NCBI GenBank assembly: GCA_016763855.1 | Contig: JAESSY010000044.1 | Location: forward strand, 1 to 37,861 | Direction of reading: 5' to 3' | Origin: Pseudomonadales bacterium | GTDB taxonomy: Bacteria; Pseudomonadota; Gammaproteobacteria; Pseudomonadales; Azotimanducaceae | Length of the DNA stretch: 37,861 bases | In this document: positions 1 through 9,674 of the stretch, in pieces | How the letters are laid out: each line of letters opens with the position of its first letter | Position numbering within the stretch: the stretch's first letter is position 1 | Notes under the pieces: generated by a model | Told to the model about the DNA's origin: nothing | The model's database searches: none | Seen by the model: the letters and a program-made list of their open reading frames with translations, nothing else | Made by a program: the position numbers and the translations under genes

Positions 1-43
1 AGGCCGGTAAATATAAAGGGATAGTACGCGGAGAAATTGGCGC

Positions 44-265
44 TTACATATGAAGTGCGCTTTCAATTGCTTTTGCATCATCATGTTCCCATGCGGCAAT
101 ACATTGCGCCTTAATTGGCGATTTAGTACTACTTATTTGTTGCAGCCTCGATGATAATGTTGCATTACCAGAACCTGTAATCCCTACTTTCTTATATGGA
201 ATCTCTATATGACCGCCACTATCTATGTGACGCATTACATATACAATTGTTTGGGCATCATTCAT
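44..265 (-). pseudogene. T5orf172/GIY-YIG-like domain protein, probably 3'-truncated
   Basis: A 73-residue product. The pattern VYVMRH...KKVGITGSG...LSSRLQQ...KSP...AWEHDDA...IESALH is the core of the T5orf172 (Mug113) branch of the GIY-YIG nuclease superfamily, which is frequent in phages and islands. In the family the LH is normally followed by about 15-20 more residues, usually with a GEWF-like end. Here a TAA follows LHM directly, and none of the three frames of the remaining 43 bases restores a convincing tail, so I read it as truncated. The start has an AGAGAAG ribosome site just upstream. The gene reads off the left window edge, away from parE. Function is unknown; a nuclease role is only a family inference. 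Confidence 0.55.
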
Positions 266-675
266 TTTTCTTCTCTTTTCTTACGTTCAAAAAGTGTACC
301 AACGTTTCTGAGACCCGACCGAAAAGCCGAATATCACTTTTTGAATATCACAACAATAGCCAAGATATATTTCAATATCAATTGCTTACCTAGTGATCAA
401 CCATCAGAAGCGTCTCAGTGACTATTTTGATCCAATATGCAGAAAATATTTTTAACAAATCCATGAGCAAGATGGTTATACTTTCTGATATTCAGGCGCA
501 CTTCTGTGAGTGCATTTAATCGGTCACCTCTTGTCACTAGAAAAGTAATCAGGCTTGTCGAATCTTAATCAAAGTATGCTTTTGCATGCCATCTATTTCT
601 GCAACTATCACGTGGTAGTGCCTTTTTATCCTCAAAATACATTGGGTTCAAAAATCATAGATATGGCGGTATGTC
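266..675. other. non-coding gap before parE
   Basis: About 410 bases without a believable gene. It contains a short repeated word (GAATATCAC at about 329 and 346) and, at 285-302, a motif almost identical to one beside the integrase at the right end of the window (see findings). I see no tRNA, terminator or strong sigma-70 promoter. In Pseudomonas the genes upstream of parE are cpdA and an esterase; neither is here, so this gap may contain an insertion or rearrangement junction. Confidence 0.5.
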
Positions 676-2580
676 ATGGCGAATAAGAGTTACCAGGCGG
701 ACTCGATTGAAGTTCTTGAGGGCTTGGATCCTGTCAGAAAACGACCCGGGATGTACACGGATACAACGCGTCCTAATCACCTTGCCCAGGAGGTTATTGA
801 TAATAGTGTCGATGAAGCTTTGGAGGGGCACGCTACAGAGATTCGCGTCACTTTACGCAAGGACGGTTCTATGTCTGTGGGGGATAATGGACGTGGTATG
901 CCTGTCGATCTTCATAAGAAAGAAAAATTGCCCGGGGTTGAGTTAATACTAACCAAGCTGCATTCTGGAGCAAAATTTAACTCGGATAACTACAAGTTCT
1001 CAGGGGGCCTTCATGGCGTAGGGGTTTCAGTCGTTAATGCGCTTTCTCTGCAGCTTGAAGTTTTTATTAAACGAGATGGAAAGCTTCACCATATGTCCTT
1101 TAAGGGCGGTAATAAGTCTCAGAATCTCAAAGCAAAAGACAGTATCGGCAAAAGAAATACTGGCACGCTTATTAATTTCAAACCTGACCCCAAATATTTT
1201 GATTCACCAAAATTCTCGGTATCCAGACTAAAACATTTGTTAAAAGCTAAGGCTGTCCTTTGTCCCGGCCTTAGAGTCTTTTTTGTTGACGAGACTGCGT
1301 CAAAAAAAGAGGACGAGAGTTTTGAGTGGATCTTTGAAGGCGGGCTAGAAGATTATCTCGCCGCTGAGAATAAAGGCTTTGAAGTTCTGCCATTGACGCC
1401 CTTTATTGGATCATCTGAAAGCCATGATGAGGCCGTGGATTGGGCAGTGCAATGGTTGCCAGAAGGCGGAGAAATCGTCGCAGAGAGCTACGTTAATTTG
1501 ATCCCCACGACTCAAGGTGGCACGCACGTAAATGGTCTTCGCAGTGGTTTGCTTGAGGCGCTACGGGAGTTTTGTGAGTTTAGAAATCTAACCCCTAGAG
1601 GGATAAAGATTTCAGCAGATGATATTTGGGATCGGTGTTCTTATGTCTTATCGGCAAAGTTATTGGATCCGCAATTCTCCGGTCAAACAAAAGAGAGATT
1701 AAGCTCCAGGCAGTCGGTGACTTTTATATCGGGGGTCGTTAAAGACAGTTTTAGTTTGTGGCTAAATCACCACGTCGCCGATGCAGAATTACTGGCAGAG
1801 CTTGCCATCAACAATGCCCAGGCAAGATTGCGAGCAGGTAAAAAAATCATCAGGAAGAAGGTCACCGCAGGACCAGCACTACCGGGTAAGCTTGCGGATT
1901 GCTCTTGCCAGGACGCGATGCAAGGAGAGCTTTTTCTTGTCGAGGGGGATTCAGCGGGGGGTTCTGCAAAACAGGCGCGAGATCGAGAAACACAAGCCAT
2001 CATGCCCTTACGCGGAAAGATCTTAAACACCTGGGAAGTGGATTCAAATCAGATATTGGCCTCTCAGGAAGTTCACGACATTTCTGTCGCACTTGGCATA
2101 GACCCGGGAAATCCCGATCTCAGTAATTTGAGATATGGCAAGGTTTGCATTTTGGCGGATGCTGATAGCGATGGCTTGCATATTGCGGCACTCATCATCG
2201 CTTTGTTTGTTCGGCATTTTCCTGCGTTAGTAAAAGAGGGTCATGTCTACGTCGCTATGCCGCCTTTATATCGAATTGATGTGGGTAAGGAAGTTTTCTA
2301 TGCCCTTGATGAAGGTGAAAGAATACATATTCTGGACAAGATAAAGGCTGAAAAGAAAAAGGGTAAAATCATTGTTCAGCGCTTTAAAGGGCTGGGAGAA
2401 ATGAACCCGTTGCAATTGCGTGAAACGGCAATGGCGGTGGACACTCGGCGTTTGGTGCAACTAACAGTCGATTCAAATGCCGAAACTAACGAGCTATTGG
2501 ATATGCTACTCGCTAAGAAGCGTAGTGGAGATAGAAAATTATGGCTCGAAAAGAACGGTGATTTAGCAGAAATTGTATAG
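676..2580 (+). CDS. parE: DNA topoisomerase IV subunit B
   Basis: This is the ATPase subunit of topoisomerase IV, which decatenates replicated chromosomes together with ParC encoded just downstream. The 634 residues show the GHKL ATPase (EVIDNSVDEAL around residue 39 and the ATP lid GGLHGVGVSVVNALS), the transducer domain, and a C-terminal TOPRIM domain with the acidic residue in LVEGDSAGG (about residue 423) and the metal site DADSDG (495-500), followed by RFKGLGEM. Length is usual for gammaproteobacterial ParE (about 630); the alternative GyrB is about 800 residues and carries an insert missing here. The ATG start has GGCGG seven bases upstream. Confident call. Confidence 0.97.
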   Translation: MANKSYQADSIEVLEGLDPVRKRPGMYTDTTRPNHLAQEVIDNSVDEALEGHATEIRVTLRKDGSMSVGDNGRGMPVDLHKKEKLPGVELILTKLHSGAKFNSDNYKFSGGLHGVGVSVVNALSLQLEVFIKRDGKLHHMSFKGGNKSQNLKAKDSIGKRNTGTLINFKPDPKYFDSPKFSVSRLKHLLKAKAVLCPGLRVFFVDETASKKEDESFEWIFEGGLEDYLAAENKGFEVLPLTPFIGSSESHDEAVDWAVQWLPEGGEIVAESYVNLIPTTQGGTHVNGLRSGLLEALREFCEFRNLTPRGIKISADDIWDRCSYVLSAKLLDPQFSGQTKERLSSRQSVTFISGVVKDSFSLWLNHHVADAELLAELAINNAQARLRAGKKIIRKKVTAGPALPGKLADCSCQDAMQGELFLVEGDSAGGSAKQARDRETQAIMPLRGKILNTWEVDSNQILASQEVHDISVALGIDPGNPDLSNLRYGKVCILADADSDGLHIAALIIALFVRHFPALVKEGHVYVAMPPLYRIDVGKEVFYALDEGERIHILDKIKAEKKKGKIIVQRFKGLGEMNPLQLRETAMAVDTRRLVQLTVDSNAETNELLDMLLAKKRSGDRKLWLEKNGDLAEIV

Positions 2581-2587
2581 CGCTGTC

Positions 2588-2626
2588 TCGAATAACAGAG
2601 TCGAATAGCAGGCTCGAATAGCACGC
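2588..2626. repeat. three tandem 13-bp repeats between parE and parC
   Basis: The units TCGAATAACAGAG, TCGAATAGCAGGC and TCGAATAGCACGC follow one another without a gap, 8 bases after the parE stop. They occupy half of the 82-base parE-parC spacer. No hairpin or coding role is obvious. Confidence 0.85.
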
Positions 2627-2662
2627 GCACAAGACTTATAACAAAAGGGCAGTATCAATCCC

Positions 2663-4915
2663 ATGAAGGATTTACCTGATTCGAATGTAGAGCAAGTTTC
2701 ATTAAAGCAGTTTACTGAAAGTGCCTATCTGAATTACGCCATGTACGTGATTAATGATCGCGCATTGCCATTTATTGGTGACGGTTTAAAACCGGTTCAA
2801 CGGCGTATCGTATATGCCATGTCAGAACTGCGGCTAAATGCCGATGCAAAGTATATGAAGTCAGCGCGAACCGTTGGAGATGTCATTGGTAAATTTCATC
2901 CCCATGGTGATGCTGCAAGTTATGAGGCTATGGTGTTGATGGCCCAGCCATTTAGCTATCGGCACCCGCTTGTTGATGGACAAGGTAACTGGGGTGCGCC
3001 CGATGACCCCAAGTCTTTTGCTGCCATGAGATATACAGAGTCGAAACTGACGCGATACTCTGAGGTTCTACTCAGTGAGCTAGGTCAGGGCACAGTTGAT
3101 TGGGTACCCAATTTTGATGGAACAAGAAACGAGCCCGTAAATTTACCTGCAAGATTGCCCAACATTCTTTTGAATGGCGGCATGGGCATCGCTGTCGGTA
3201 TGGCAACAGATACACCGCCCCATAATCTTAAGGAAGTGGCCAGTGCTTGTATTCGCCTACTAGAAAAACCTAAATCTACTGTTAGAGATTTACTTGAACA
3301 TATTAAGGGACCTGATTTTCCGACCCATGCGGAGATTATTTCAAGTAAAGAGGATATTTGCCAAATCTATGAGACAGGAAAAGGCTCAATCAAAACGAGA
3401 GCGGTGTATTCCGTTGAAAATGGAGACGTCGTTATTACGGCTTTACCCTTTCAAGTTTCTGGCACTAAGATACTCGAACAGATAGCAGCTCAAATGCAGG
3501 CAAAGAAATTACCCATGGTAGTTGATCTCAGGGATGAATCAGACCACGAGAATCCTACCCGGATTGTCATTGTACCAAGATCTAACCGTATCGATATTGA
3601 GTCACTGATGGGGCATCTTTTTGTCTCCACAGATTTGCAGAAGAGTCACAGAGTCAATTTCAACATGATTGGTATTGATGGTAGACCTCGGGTTAAGCCT
3701 CTAACAGAATTGCTCAGTGAATGGCTAAGTTTCCGAACGACGACCGTATTGAAGCGGCTTAATTATCGTCTAGCTAAGATACTTGACCGCCTCCATATCC
3801 TAGATGGTTTGATGGCGGCCTACCTGAACATTGACGAAGTTATTCGGATTGTGCGCACTGAAGATAAACCGAAGGCAGCATTGATAAAGGCATACAAGCT
3901 AAGTGAAATACAGGCTGACGCCATACTCGATTTGCGTTTACGTCAATTGGCGAAATTGGAAGAGATTAAGATTCAAGCTGAGCAGGACGAACTCAACAGT
4001 GAACGACAAGGCTTAGAAAAAATCATCTCGTCTAAGAATCGCCTTAAGACCCTTGCGAAAAAAGAAATACTGGCAGACGCTGAAACCTTCGGCAATGAGC
4101 GGATGTCTCCCCTTGTTGAACGCGAAGAATCTCAGGCTTTCCGTGAGAAGGATTTGATTTCATCTGAAGCAATTACCGTTGTATTGTCTGAGAAGGGTTG
4201 GATGAGAGCAGCGAAGGGGCATGATGTCGATGCTGCTGAATTGAATTATCGTTCTGGTGACAGCTTTTTTTACTCAATGCCAGCAAAGTCAAATCAGGAT
4301 GCGGTCTTCCTCGACTCAACAGGACGTTCATACACGATTGCCTGTCACACGCTGCCTTCGGCGAGAGGACAAGGTGAACCATTAACAGGGCGAACTTCCC
4401 CGCCGAGTGGTGCTTTTTTTACCGGTTTAGTCACAGGAGAAAAAGAGCAACAGTACCTTGTTTCCAGTGATGCAGGTTATGGTTTCATCACGAGTGTTGG
4501 AGACATGATTACCAAGAATAAAGCGGGTAAATCTTTGTTATCCGTTCCTAAAGGTGGCGTTGTAAATCAACCTTGTATCATTACCGATATGAAACATGAA
4601 TATATCGCCGCGATCAGTAACGAGGGTCGACTGCTTATATTTTCATTATCTGATATGCCAGTGATGGGTAGAGGTAAGGGAGTGAAAATAATGAATATCC
4701 CTAAAGCACGGGTTTTAGAACGGGTTGAAATGATGAATCACATCTTGGTATTTTCAGAAGTTGACACTATCGTTGTTTATTCGGGTAAGCGACATCTCAA
4801 CCTCAAGATAGATGACTTAGAACACTATCGAGGAGAGCGAGCGCGTCGTGGGTTGAAGCTACCCAGAGGGTTTCAAAAGGTGGATAAGGTAGAGCTTGAG
4901 AGGGGAGGCAGCTAG
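2663..4915 (+). CDS. parC: DNA topoisomerase IV subunit A
   Basis: The DNA cleavage subunit of topoisomerase IV, partner of ParE. In 750 residues it shows the winged-helix breakage domain with [13 protein letters not shown], the [16 protein letters not shown] region, the catalytic tyrosine in [10 protein letters not shown] (Tyr124), a tower and coiled-coil region to about residue 490, and a C-terminal beta-propeller region. Length fits ParC (about 750) rather than GyrA (about 870). The residue equivalent to E. coli ParC Ser80 is Ala84, while the Glu84 equivalent is kept (Glu88). It follows parE by 82 bases on the same strand and is probably co-transcribed. It converges on the next gene with only 8 bases between. 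Confidence 0.97.
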   Translation: MKDLPDSNVEQVSLKQFTESAYLNYAMYVINDRALPFIGDGLKPVQRRIVYAMSELRLNADAKYMKSARTVGDVIGKFHPHGDAASYEAMVLMAQPFSYRHPLVDGQGNWGAPDDPKSFAAMRYTESKLTRYSEVLLSELGQGTVDWVPNFDGTRNEPVNLPARLPNILLNGGMGIAVGMATDTPPHNLKEVASACIRLLEKPKSTVRDLLEHIKGPDFPTHAEIISSKEDICQIYETGKGSIKTRAVYSVENGDVVITALPFQVSGTKILEQIAAQMQAKKLPMVVDLRDESDHENPTRIVIVPRSNRIDIESLMGHLFVSTDLQKSHRVNFNMIGIDGRPRVKPLTELLSEWLSFRTTTVLKRLNYRLAKILDRLHILDGLMAAYLNIDEVIRIVRTEDKPKAALIKAYKLSEIQADAILDLRLRQLAKLEEIKIQAEQDELNSERQGLEKIISSKNRLKTLAKKEILADAETFGNERMSPLVEREESQAFREKDLISSEAITVVLSEKGWMRAAKGHDVDAAELNYRSGDSFFYSMPAKSNQDAVFLDSTGRSYTIACHTLPSARGQGEPLTGRTSPPSGAFFTGLVTGEKEQQYLVSSDAGYGFITSVGDMITKNKAGKSLLSVPKGGVVNQPCIITDMKHEYIAAISNEGRLLIFSLSDMPVMGRGKGVKIMNIPKARVLERVEMMNHILVFSEVDTIVVYSGKRHLNLKIDDLEHYRGERARRGLKLPRGFQKVDKVELERGGS

Positions 4916-4923
4916 ACCGGCTC

Positions 4924-5976
4924 CTAGCGACTCAGGATTTGATCCGTCTGGCTCTCGATTAAGTCTTTGCAGCCTTTGGCAGAAATAGAAAATACTTCAC
5001 CATCTGGTGCCATAGATCCATGGAAAGCTTGCTGATCAAACTGATCGGAATCCACACAACTATTATGGACCAAGCGACTGGTTAATAATTGGTTCTCACT
5101 GATCGATGCCAGATAACTTGTATGCTTTCTGGCTTTTTCTAGCTCTCCTGCTTTGCTTTGATCTTTAACTGTGTGAATTCCCAGTTTGAGAGTGATCGGT
5201 GCATCGACGCTTCTGAAAAGAGAAAGGATGAGTAATCCCGAATACATTGCATGGGAGAGTTGTTCACTATCTCTAAAACAAATAACGATATCGCCGTTCT
5301 CTGTTTCTTCAAATTCACCACCATATAAGGCATGAGCTGATCTAATTTTGTATTTGTATTGTTCTAGTAGACGAGTAGGTCGCAATTTTATTGCGAGTAG
5401 CGTCGCTTCAGGTAAAGGAGTGGGCTCAACAATATCCTGTGTTTCAGCTTTGGGCGCCGATTCTGAGGGACCTTGATGCATCATCCAGATGTAAAATAGG
5501 TCCCCGTAAAAAACGCCAAAAAACCAAATGAAAAGAAGCGCGAGAATATGCAATCCGATGCTGATTTGAATAGTCCGATTGATTTCTGAATCTAGTTGGT
5601 TTCGATTAAATCCCAGCTGGACATATCCAGCGATGACATTTTGTGATGTCACGTCCTTTGTGAATATAGTGGTGTTGGTTGATCTCCCTACTTGGGCTAA
5701 TAGATCATTGTTGATGTTGTAGACTGAAGCTGTGTCAAAATTGCCTTTGGCAAGTAGCTCACTTAACAATACATTTAGACCTAACCTATCGTCGTTAACC
5801 AAATGGTCTGCAACAGTATTTGCCATATGCTCTGCGATTGCTTGGCCGAATTGATCTGTTTGTCGTGTTAGAACGGAGGACGTATAAGATGCAATGAGAT
5901 AGATCGAGAGACAGGCACTCAATACCAGTGGTAATAGGATAAGTATTAAGCCACGAAAATTTGATCGTTGAGCCAA
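4924..5976 (-). CDS. YtjB/AhpA-family inner-membrane protein
   Basis: A 350-residue protein with an N-terminal membrane segment (about residues 9-30), a periplasmic region of roughly 100 residues, a second membrane segment (about 137-157) and a cytoplasmic C-terminal domain of about 190 residues. This layout and its place divergent from serB match the SMP/YtjB (E. coli) and AhpA (Pseudomonas) family, formerly annotated as a haemolysin-related virulence factor. The molecular role is not established. The start lies 218 bases from serB, so the two genes probably share a divergent promoter region. The family call rests on layout and synteny more than on motifs. Confidence 0.75.
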   Translation of the reverse strand: MAQRSNFRGLILILLPLVLSACLSIYLIASYTSSVLTRQTDQFGQAIAEHMANTVADHLVNDDRLGLNVLLSELLAKGNFDTASVYNINNDLLAQVGRSTNTTIFTKDVTSQNVIAGYVQLGFNRNQLDSEINRTIQISIGLHILALLFIWFFGVFYGDLFYIWMMHQGPSESAPKAETQDIVEPTPLPEATLLAIKLRPTRLLEQYKYKIRSAHALYGGEFEETENGDIVICFRDSEQLSHAMYSGLLILSLFRSVDAPITLKLGIHTVKDQSKAGELEKARKHTSYLASISENQLLTSRLVHNSCVDSDQFDQQAFHGSMAPDGEVFSISAKGCKDLIESQTDQILSR

Positions 5977-6194
5977 GTTTACCCATCTCCTTTGCTGTGG
6001 TGTTTGAAATTGACTCTTAGGAGCCGGTTAAGCGTTAGAGTATAACTGAATCTTTATGGTCGTTTCAGTATACTAGCGACGGGGTACATTTTTCGTTTCA
6101 CCTTTTTACTGTCGTGTTTTTTATAAAGAAAGTTATAAAGAGATTTGCAAAGTGTTACAAAGAAATTTCCAGAGAACCATAAAGAGAGATACCA
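5977..6194. promoter_or_regulatory. divergent intergenic region ytjB-like/serB
   Basis: 218 non-coding bases between divergent genes. Candidate -10 boxes on the plus strand are TATAAC (6041-6046) and TATACT (6069-6074), but neither has a convincing -35 at the right distance. A TTGACT at 6010-6015 is too far from either. The serB leader is A-rich with repeated ATAAAGA words. Promoter positions are therefore only suggestions. Confidence 0.3.
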
Positions 6195-7352
6195 GTGCCA
6201 GAACTTGTCATGCTAAATCTGTCCGGGGAAGATAAACCCGGATTGACTGCCTCAATCACAGAATTGTTAGGTGATTTTGAGATTGATATCTTGGACATCG
6301 GTCAGGCGGTGATTCACAACAACTTGTCCTTAGGAATGCTTATCAGCATGCCTGATGGTTCAAATTCCATCCTGAAAGAATTGCTTTTTCGCGCCCATGA
6401 ACTTGGCATCACGGTAAAATTCAGTCCGGTTGAAAACGAGAGTTATGAAAATTGGGTTCAGCTTCAGGGACAAGCAAGATTTATACTGACCCTATTGGCG
6501 CGGATCATAAAGGCTAACTATATTGCTGCTGTCACTGAGGTCATTGCGGCCAATGGCCTAAATATAGATTCAATTATCCGCCTTTCCGGTAGAGTGCCCC
6601 TTCGACATCAAGACGCACATTTTAAAGCTTGCATAGAATTTTCTCTAAAGGGTAGGCCTAAGGACGTCACGTTGTTTCGATCCCAACTTATGGTTGTTTC
6701 AAGTGAGTTGGATATCGATATTGCGGTTCAAGAAGACACAATATTTCGCCGCAACCGTCGCTTGGTTGCCTTTGATATGGATTCAACTTTGATCACAACA
6801 GAAGTCATTGATGAGCTGGCCACTATAGCCGGTGTAGGAGAAGAAGTTTCTAAAATTACAGAAGAGGCGATGAGAGGAGAAATTGATTTCAAAGAAAGCT
6901 TAATCAAAAGAGTCGCACTGCTTGAAGGACTGTCGGAATCATCTCTGAAATCTGTTGCAGAGAATCTGCCTCTCACAGAAGGCGTAGAACATCTGTTTAA
7001 CACGCTCAATAGCCTAGGGTATAAGACCGCGATTCTCTCAGGTGGTTTTACTTACTTTGCAGATTACTTGCAGAAGCAATTAGATATTAGCTATGTCCAT
7101 GCAAATCATCTGGAAATTGCAGATGGCAAATTGACTGGAAAAGTTTGTGGTGAAATTGTAGATGCAGCGAAGAAAGCCGCGTTAATCCGAAAACTTGCAG
7201 AACAAGAGAATATTTCCCTTGAGCAAGTTATTGCAGTAGGTGATGGCGCTAACGATCTTGATATGTTGGCTATCGCAGGGCTTGGTATTGCTTTTCATGC
7301 AAAGCCAATTGTTAAAGAAAATGCAGAACATCGATTTCAACTCTGGGCCTAG
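6195..7352 (+). CDS. serB: phosphoserine phosphatase with ACT domains
   Basis: The enzyme takes the last step of serine synthesis, dephosphorylating L-phosphoserine in the cytoplasm. The 385-residue product has two N-terminal ACT-like domains (about 1-180), as in Pseudomonas SerB, then a HAD phosphatase domain: nucleophile motif DMDST (Asp194/Asp196), motif II in ILSGGFTYF, and motif III GDGANDLDML. The start is GTG at 6195 with the purine-rich AAAGAGAGAT just upstream; the first residues PELVMLNLSGEDKPGL match a normal ACT start. The gene is monocistronic in appearance and converges on fimX. Confidence 0.95.
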   Translation: MPELVMLNLSGEDKPGLTASITELLGDFEIDILDIGQAVIHNNLSLGMLISMPDGSNSILKELLFRAHELGITVKFSPVENESYENWVQLQGQARFILTLLARIIKANYIAAVTEVIAANGLNIDSIIRLSGRVPLRHQDAHFKACIEFSLKGRPKDVTLFRSQLMVVSSELDIDIAVQEDTIFRRNRRLVAFDMDSTLITTEVIDELATIAGVGEEVSKITEEAMRGEIDFKESLIKRVALLEGLSESSLKSVAENLPLTEGVEHLFNTLNSLGYKTAILSGGFTYFADYLQKQLDISYVHANHLEIADGKLTGKVCGEIVDAAKKAALIRKLAEQENISLEQVIAVGDGANDLDMLAIAGLGIAFHAKPIVKENAEHRFQLWA

Positions 7353-7429
7353 ACAGTATTTTGTATTTGATGGGTATTCGTGATCGGGACGCTCAGAAAT
7401 TGACCTCCCCTTAGTTTTTGCTCCTGTTG

Positions 7430-9511
7430 TTACAGATCTTCGCTGGCAAAGTCATAATCCATATTTTCAAGGGGTGGTGAAACATAAAACCCTTGAATGA
7501 AGTTGATACCGGCTTGCCATAGTGTCGCAAGAACCACCGGGCTTTCTACCCCCGAAATTGCCGTGAGAACGCCGGTTGATTGAAGGGACTCCACCATATC
7601 GATTAGTTCTTGCTTATTCTCTTCGCTATTTTCAATTTCCTGAGCAAAAGAACTATCGAGTTTTACAAAATCCGGGGTGAGGTGTTTCAGTAGATTAAAG
7701 GGGTTTAATGAGCAACCAAAGTGATTGATAGAGGTTTTACAATGTAGCTGCGCCATACCCTTTGCAAACTGCTTAGCGTGTTTGATATAGGAGGTCGCAT
7801 CATTTTCGTGAATTTGAAAGATTAAAGCATCGCTCGGTAGTCTAGCGGCTTTAAGTGCCACACTCATCCAGGGTAAGAACGTATCATCAGACATGGATTT
7901 ATGGGTCAAATTGATAAACAGTCTGGCTTTGCTGCCAGAAGCACGATGAACAGACAATAACTTGATAGACTGAAGGATGACCCATCTGTCGAGCTTTTCC
8001 AGAAGACCTGCTTCTTCTGCGGGACCTAGAAACTGACCCGGAAATAACTCATTTTCATCTTCATCTAACAAACGTAGTAGCACTTCAAACTGTTCATCAT
8101 CGTCACCGTGCAGGCTAATGACAGGTTGAAACATGAGTTTGAAAGCGTTGTTCTCGATTGCTTTACGAACCATTTCCTTGATGGTTTCTGAGGTGATCGC
8201 TTTTCCATCTTCTCCAACAGTAACCTGTTCAATTTGATAGAAATTGACACCATTGCCACCGTCAATACTGACGCTTGCTCGATGAGCGCGTGAAATGATT
8301 TCCTCCGACGATGGTGCATTTTCTGAGATGCGCGCTAAACCGATACTCACCGTCATTTGATAGGATTTGCCAGCAACATCAGACAGGTGTTCTTCCACTT
8401 TCGCTCGAATTGTGCCACCGAGGATTGCGGCTTCATCTTTGTCACCACCTTTAAATAGCAAGGTAAGTACGTCGTCTCCAAAGCGCGCTAGCGTATGTTC
8501 TTCTGGAATTTCCTGTCTAATGAGAGTTGCAAGATCGCTTAGCACAAGATCTGCATTTGAAATCCCCGCTTCATTTCTCAATTGAGCGAAGTTATCGAGA
8601 CTAATGTATTGTAAAACCCAAATTTGACGGCCATCGGATGCGGCATCCACAGCGTCATCAAGTTGTTCCATGAAATGAGAGCGATTATAGAGACCGGTCA
8701 AAAGATCCTGGTTTGAGATTTCCTTGATTCGTTCTGCCAGCGCTGGATCTTCGCCCATGGGTTTAAATATGACTTGTGTACAGAGTTCCCCATCATAGGT
8801 TGCAGGTGACAGTGAAAGTCCCGACAAAATATTTGAACCGTCATTTGTCTCACAAGTGAACTCATCTGTTTGTAGTTCGCTGTCACTATAGGACTTTAGA
8901 AATGCTTTAAATCTGCGCTGATCGGCCTCGATGATGAGATCAATAATAGGTATGCCGATAAAGTCGTCGACATCGTCATAGCCAAATAGATCTGCGTAGG
9001 CGGAGTTGGTGTATATGTGCATGCCTTCGTGCACATAGGCGATTGCGGAGGTTGAGCTGGCTAATAAAAGCTGATTTCGGCGATCGATTTCACGGACTTC
9101 TTTCTCTGCACGTCTTCGCTGTCGGCGATTTTCGAGATTTTCCAACTCTCTTTCGATAATCAGTTTAAGTCGCTCTTCATCATCCGCTAATGCAACATCG
9201 AGCGCCCCGAGCTTCATACCTGCAGTGATGGCATCTACAGAATTGCCTTCTGCGATCAAGATGATAGGAACATCCTTTTCGGATTCTCTGACTATAGTGA
9301 TGGTGCGCTCCATCGTTAACTCATGCGCTTCGTCCACCCCGAGCAGGAGATCCCAAGGTTGATCATCGAGTTTTGATATAAGGTCGCTTTCTGATTCGAT
9401 TTGGTGAGCGCGAGTGGCGTAGCCTGCCGTACGCAATAAAACGATAAGCTCTTCAGCACGATTTTGGGATTCCTCCAAAATCAATAATCTGACGGGCTCA
9501 CTTCTATTCAT
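7430..9511 (-). CDS. fimX: FimX-like c-di-GMP effector, degenerate GGDEF-EAL protein
   Basis: A 693-residue protein, almost the same length as P. aeruginosa FimX (691), in the same position beside serB. Order: receiver-like domain (about 5-120), helical linker, PAS (about 145-255), GGDEF (about 265-425) and EAL (about 445-685). The GGDEF signature is degraded to RFGDDVL (343-349). The EAL signature is EVL (476-478), and the metal-site DDFG is NHFG (596-599). Loss of these residues implies no cyclase or phosphodiesterase activity. FimX is known to bind c-di-GMP through its dead EAL domain and to promote type IV pilus assembly and twitching. A type IV pilin is encoded at 29444-29887. Divergent from efp. 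Confidence 0.88.
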   Translation of the reverse strand: MNRSEPVRLLILEESQNRAEELIVLLRTAGYATRAHQIESESDLISKLDDQPWDLLLGVDEAHELTMERTITIVRESEKDVPIILIAEGNSVDAITAGMKLGALDVALADDEERLKLIIERELENLENRRQRRRAEKEVREIDRRNQLLLASSTSAIAYVHEGMHIYTNSAYADLFGYDDVDDFIGIPIIDLIIEADQRRFKAFLKSYSDSELQTDEFTCETNDGSNILSGLSLSPATYDGELCTQVIFKPMGEDPALAERIKEISNQDLLTGLYNRSHFMEQLDDAVDAASDGRQIWVLQYISLDNFAQLRNEAGISNADLVLSDLATLIRQEIPEEHTLARFGDDVLTLLFKGGDKDEAAILGGTIRAKVEEHLSDVAGKSYQMTVSIGLARISENAPSSEEIISRAHRASVSIDGGNGVNFYQIEQVTVGEDGKAITSETIKEMVRKAIENNAFKLMFQPVISLHGDDDEQFEVLLRLLDEDENELFPGQFLGPAEEAGLLEKLDRWVILQSIKLLSVHRASGSKARLFINLTHKSMSDDTFLPWMSVALKAARLPSDALIFQIHENDATSYIKHAKQFAKGMAQLHCKTSINHFGCSLNPFNLLKHLTPDFVKLDSSFAQEIENSEENKQELIDMVESLQSTGVLTAISGVESPVVLATLWQAGINFIQGFYVSPPLENMDYDFASEDL

Positions 9512-9674
9512 GTAGATTTAATTTCTTCATATTTGGCGCACTATAGCAGATCCATGCAGAACTTAGGGATACACTGGACTGCGAATATTTTTCGCAGCTA
9601 CATAAAAAGCCTCTGCCAACTTTGCTAACTAAACGTTATAATAGCGCCAGTATATTAATTGAAAGAGAAATCAG
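9512..9674. promoter_or_regulatory. divergent fimX/efp control region
   Basis: On the plus strand a consensus -10 TATAAT (9637-9642) lies 18 bases after CTGCCA (9613-9618), a four-of-six -35, placing a start site some 25-30 bases before the efp ATG. Upstream is a perfect 7-bp hairpin, CTGCGAA/TTCGCAG (9579-9585 and 9591-9597), which could act for fimX on the other strand or as an operator. Confidence 0.5.

Noticed and set aside
1767-2030. opposite-strand reading frames inside parE, mutL, amiB and other core genes
   Set aside because: They lie antisense to strongly conserved coding sequence and show no family resemblance or ribosome sites.
6010-6046. serB promoter made of TTGACT (6010) and TATAAC (6041)
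   Set aside because: The spacer is 25 bases, well outside the usable range.
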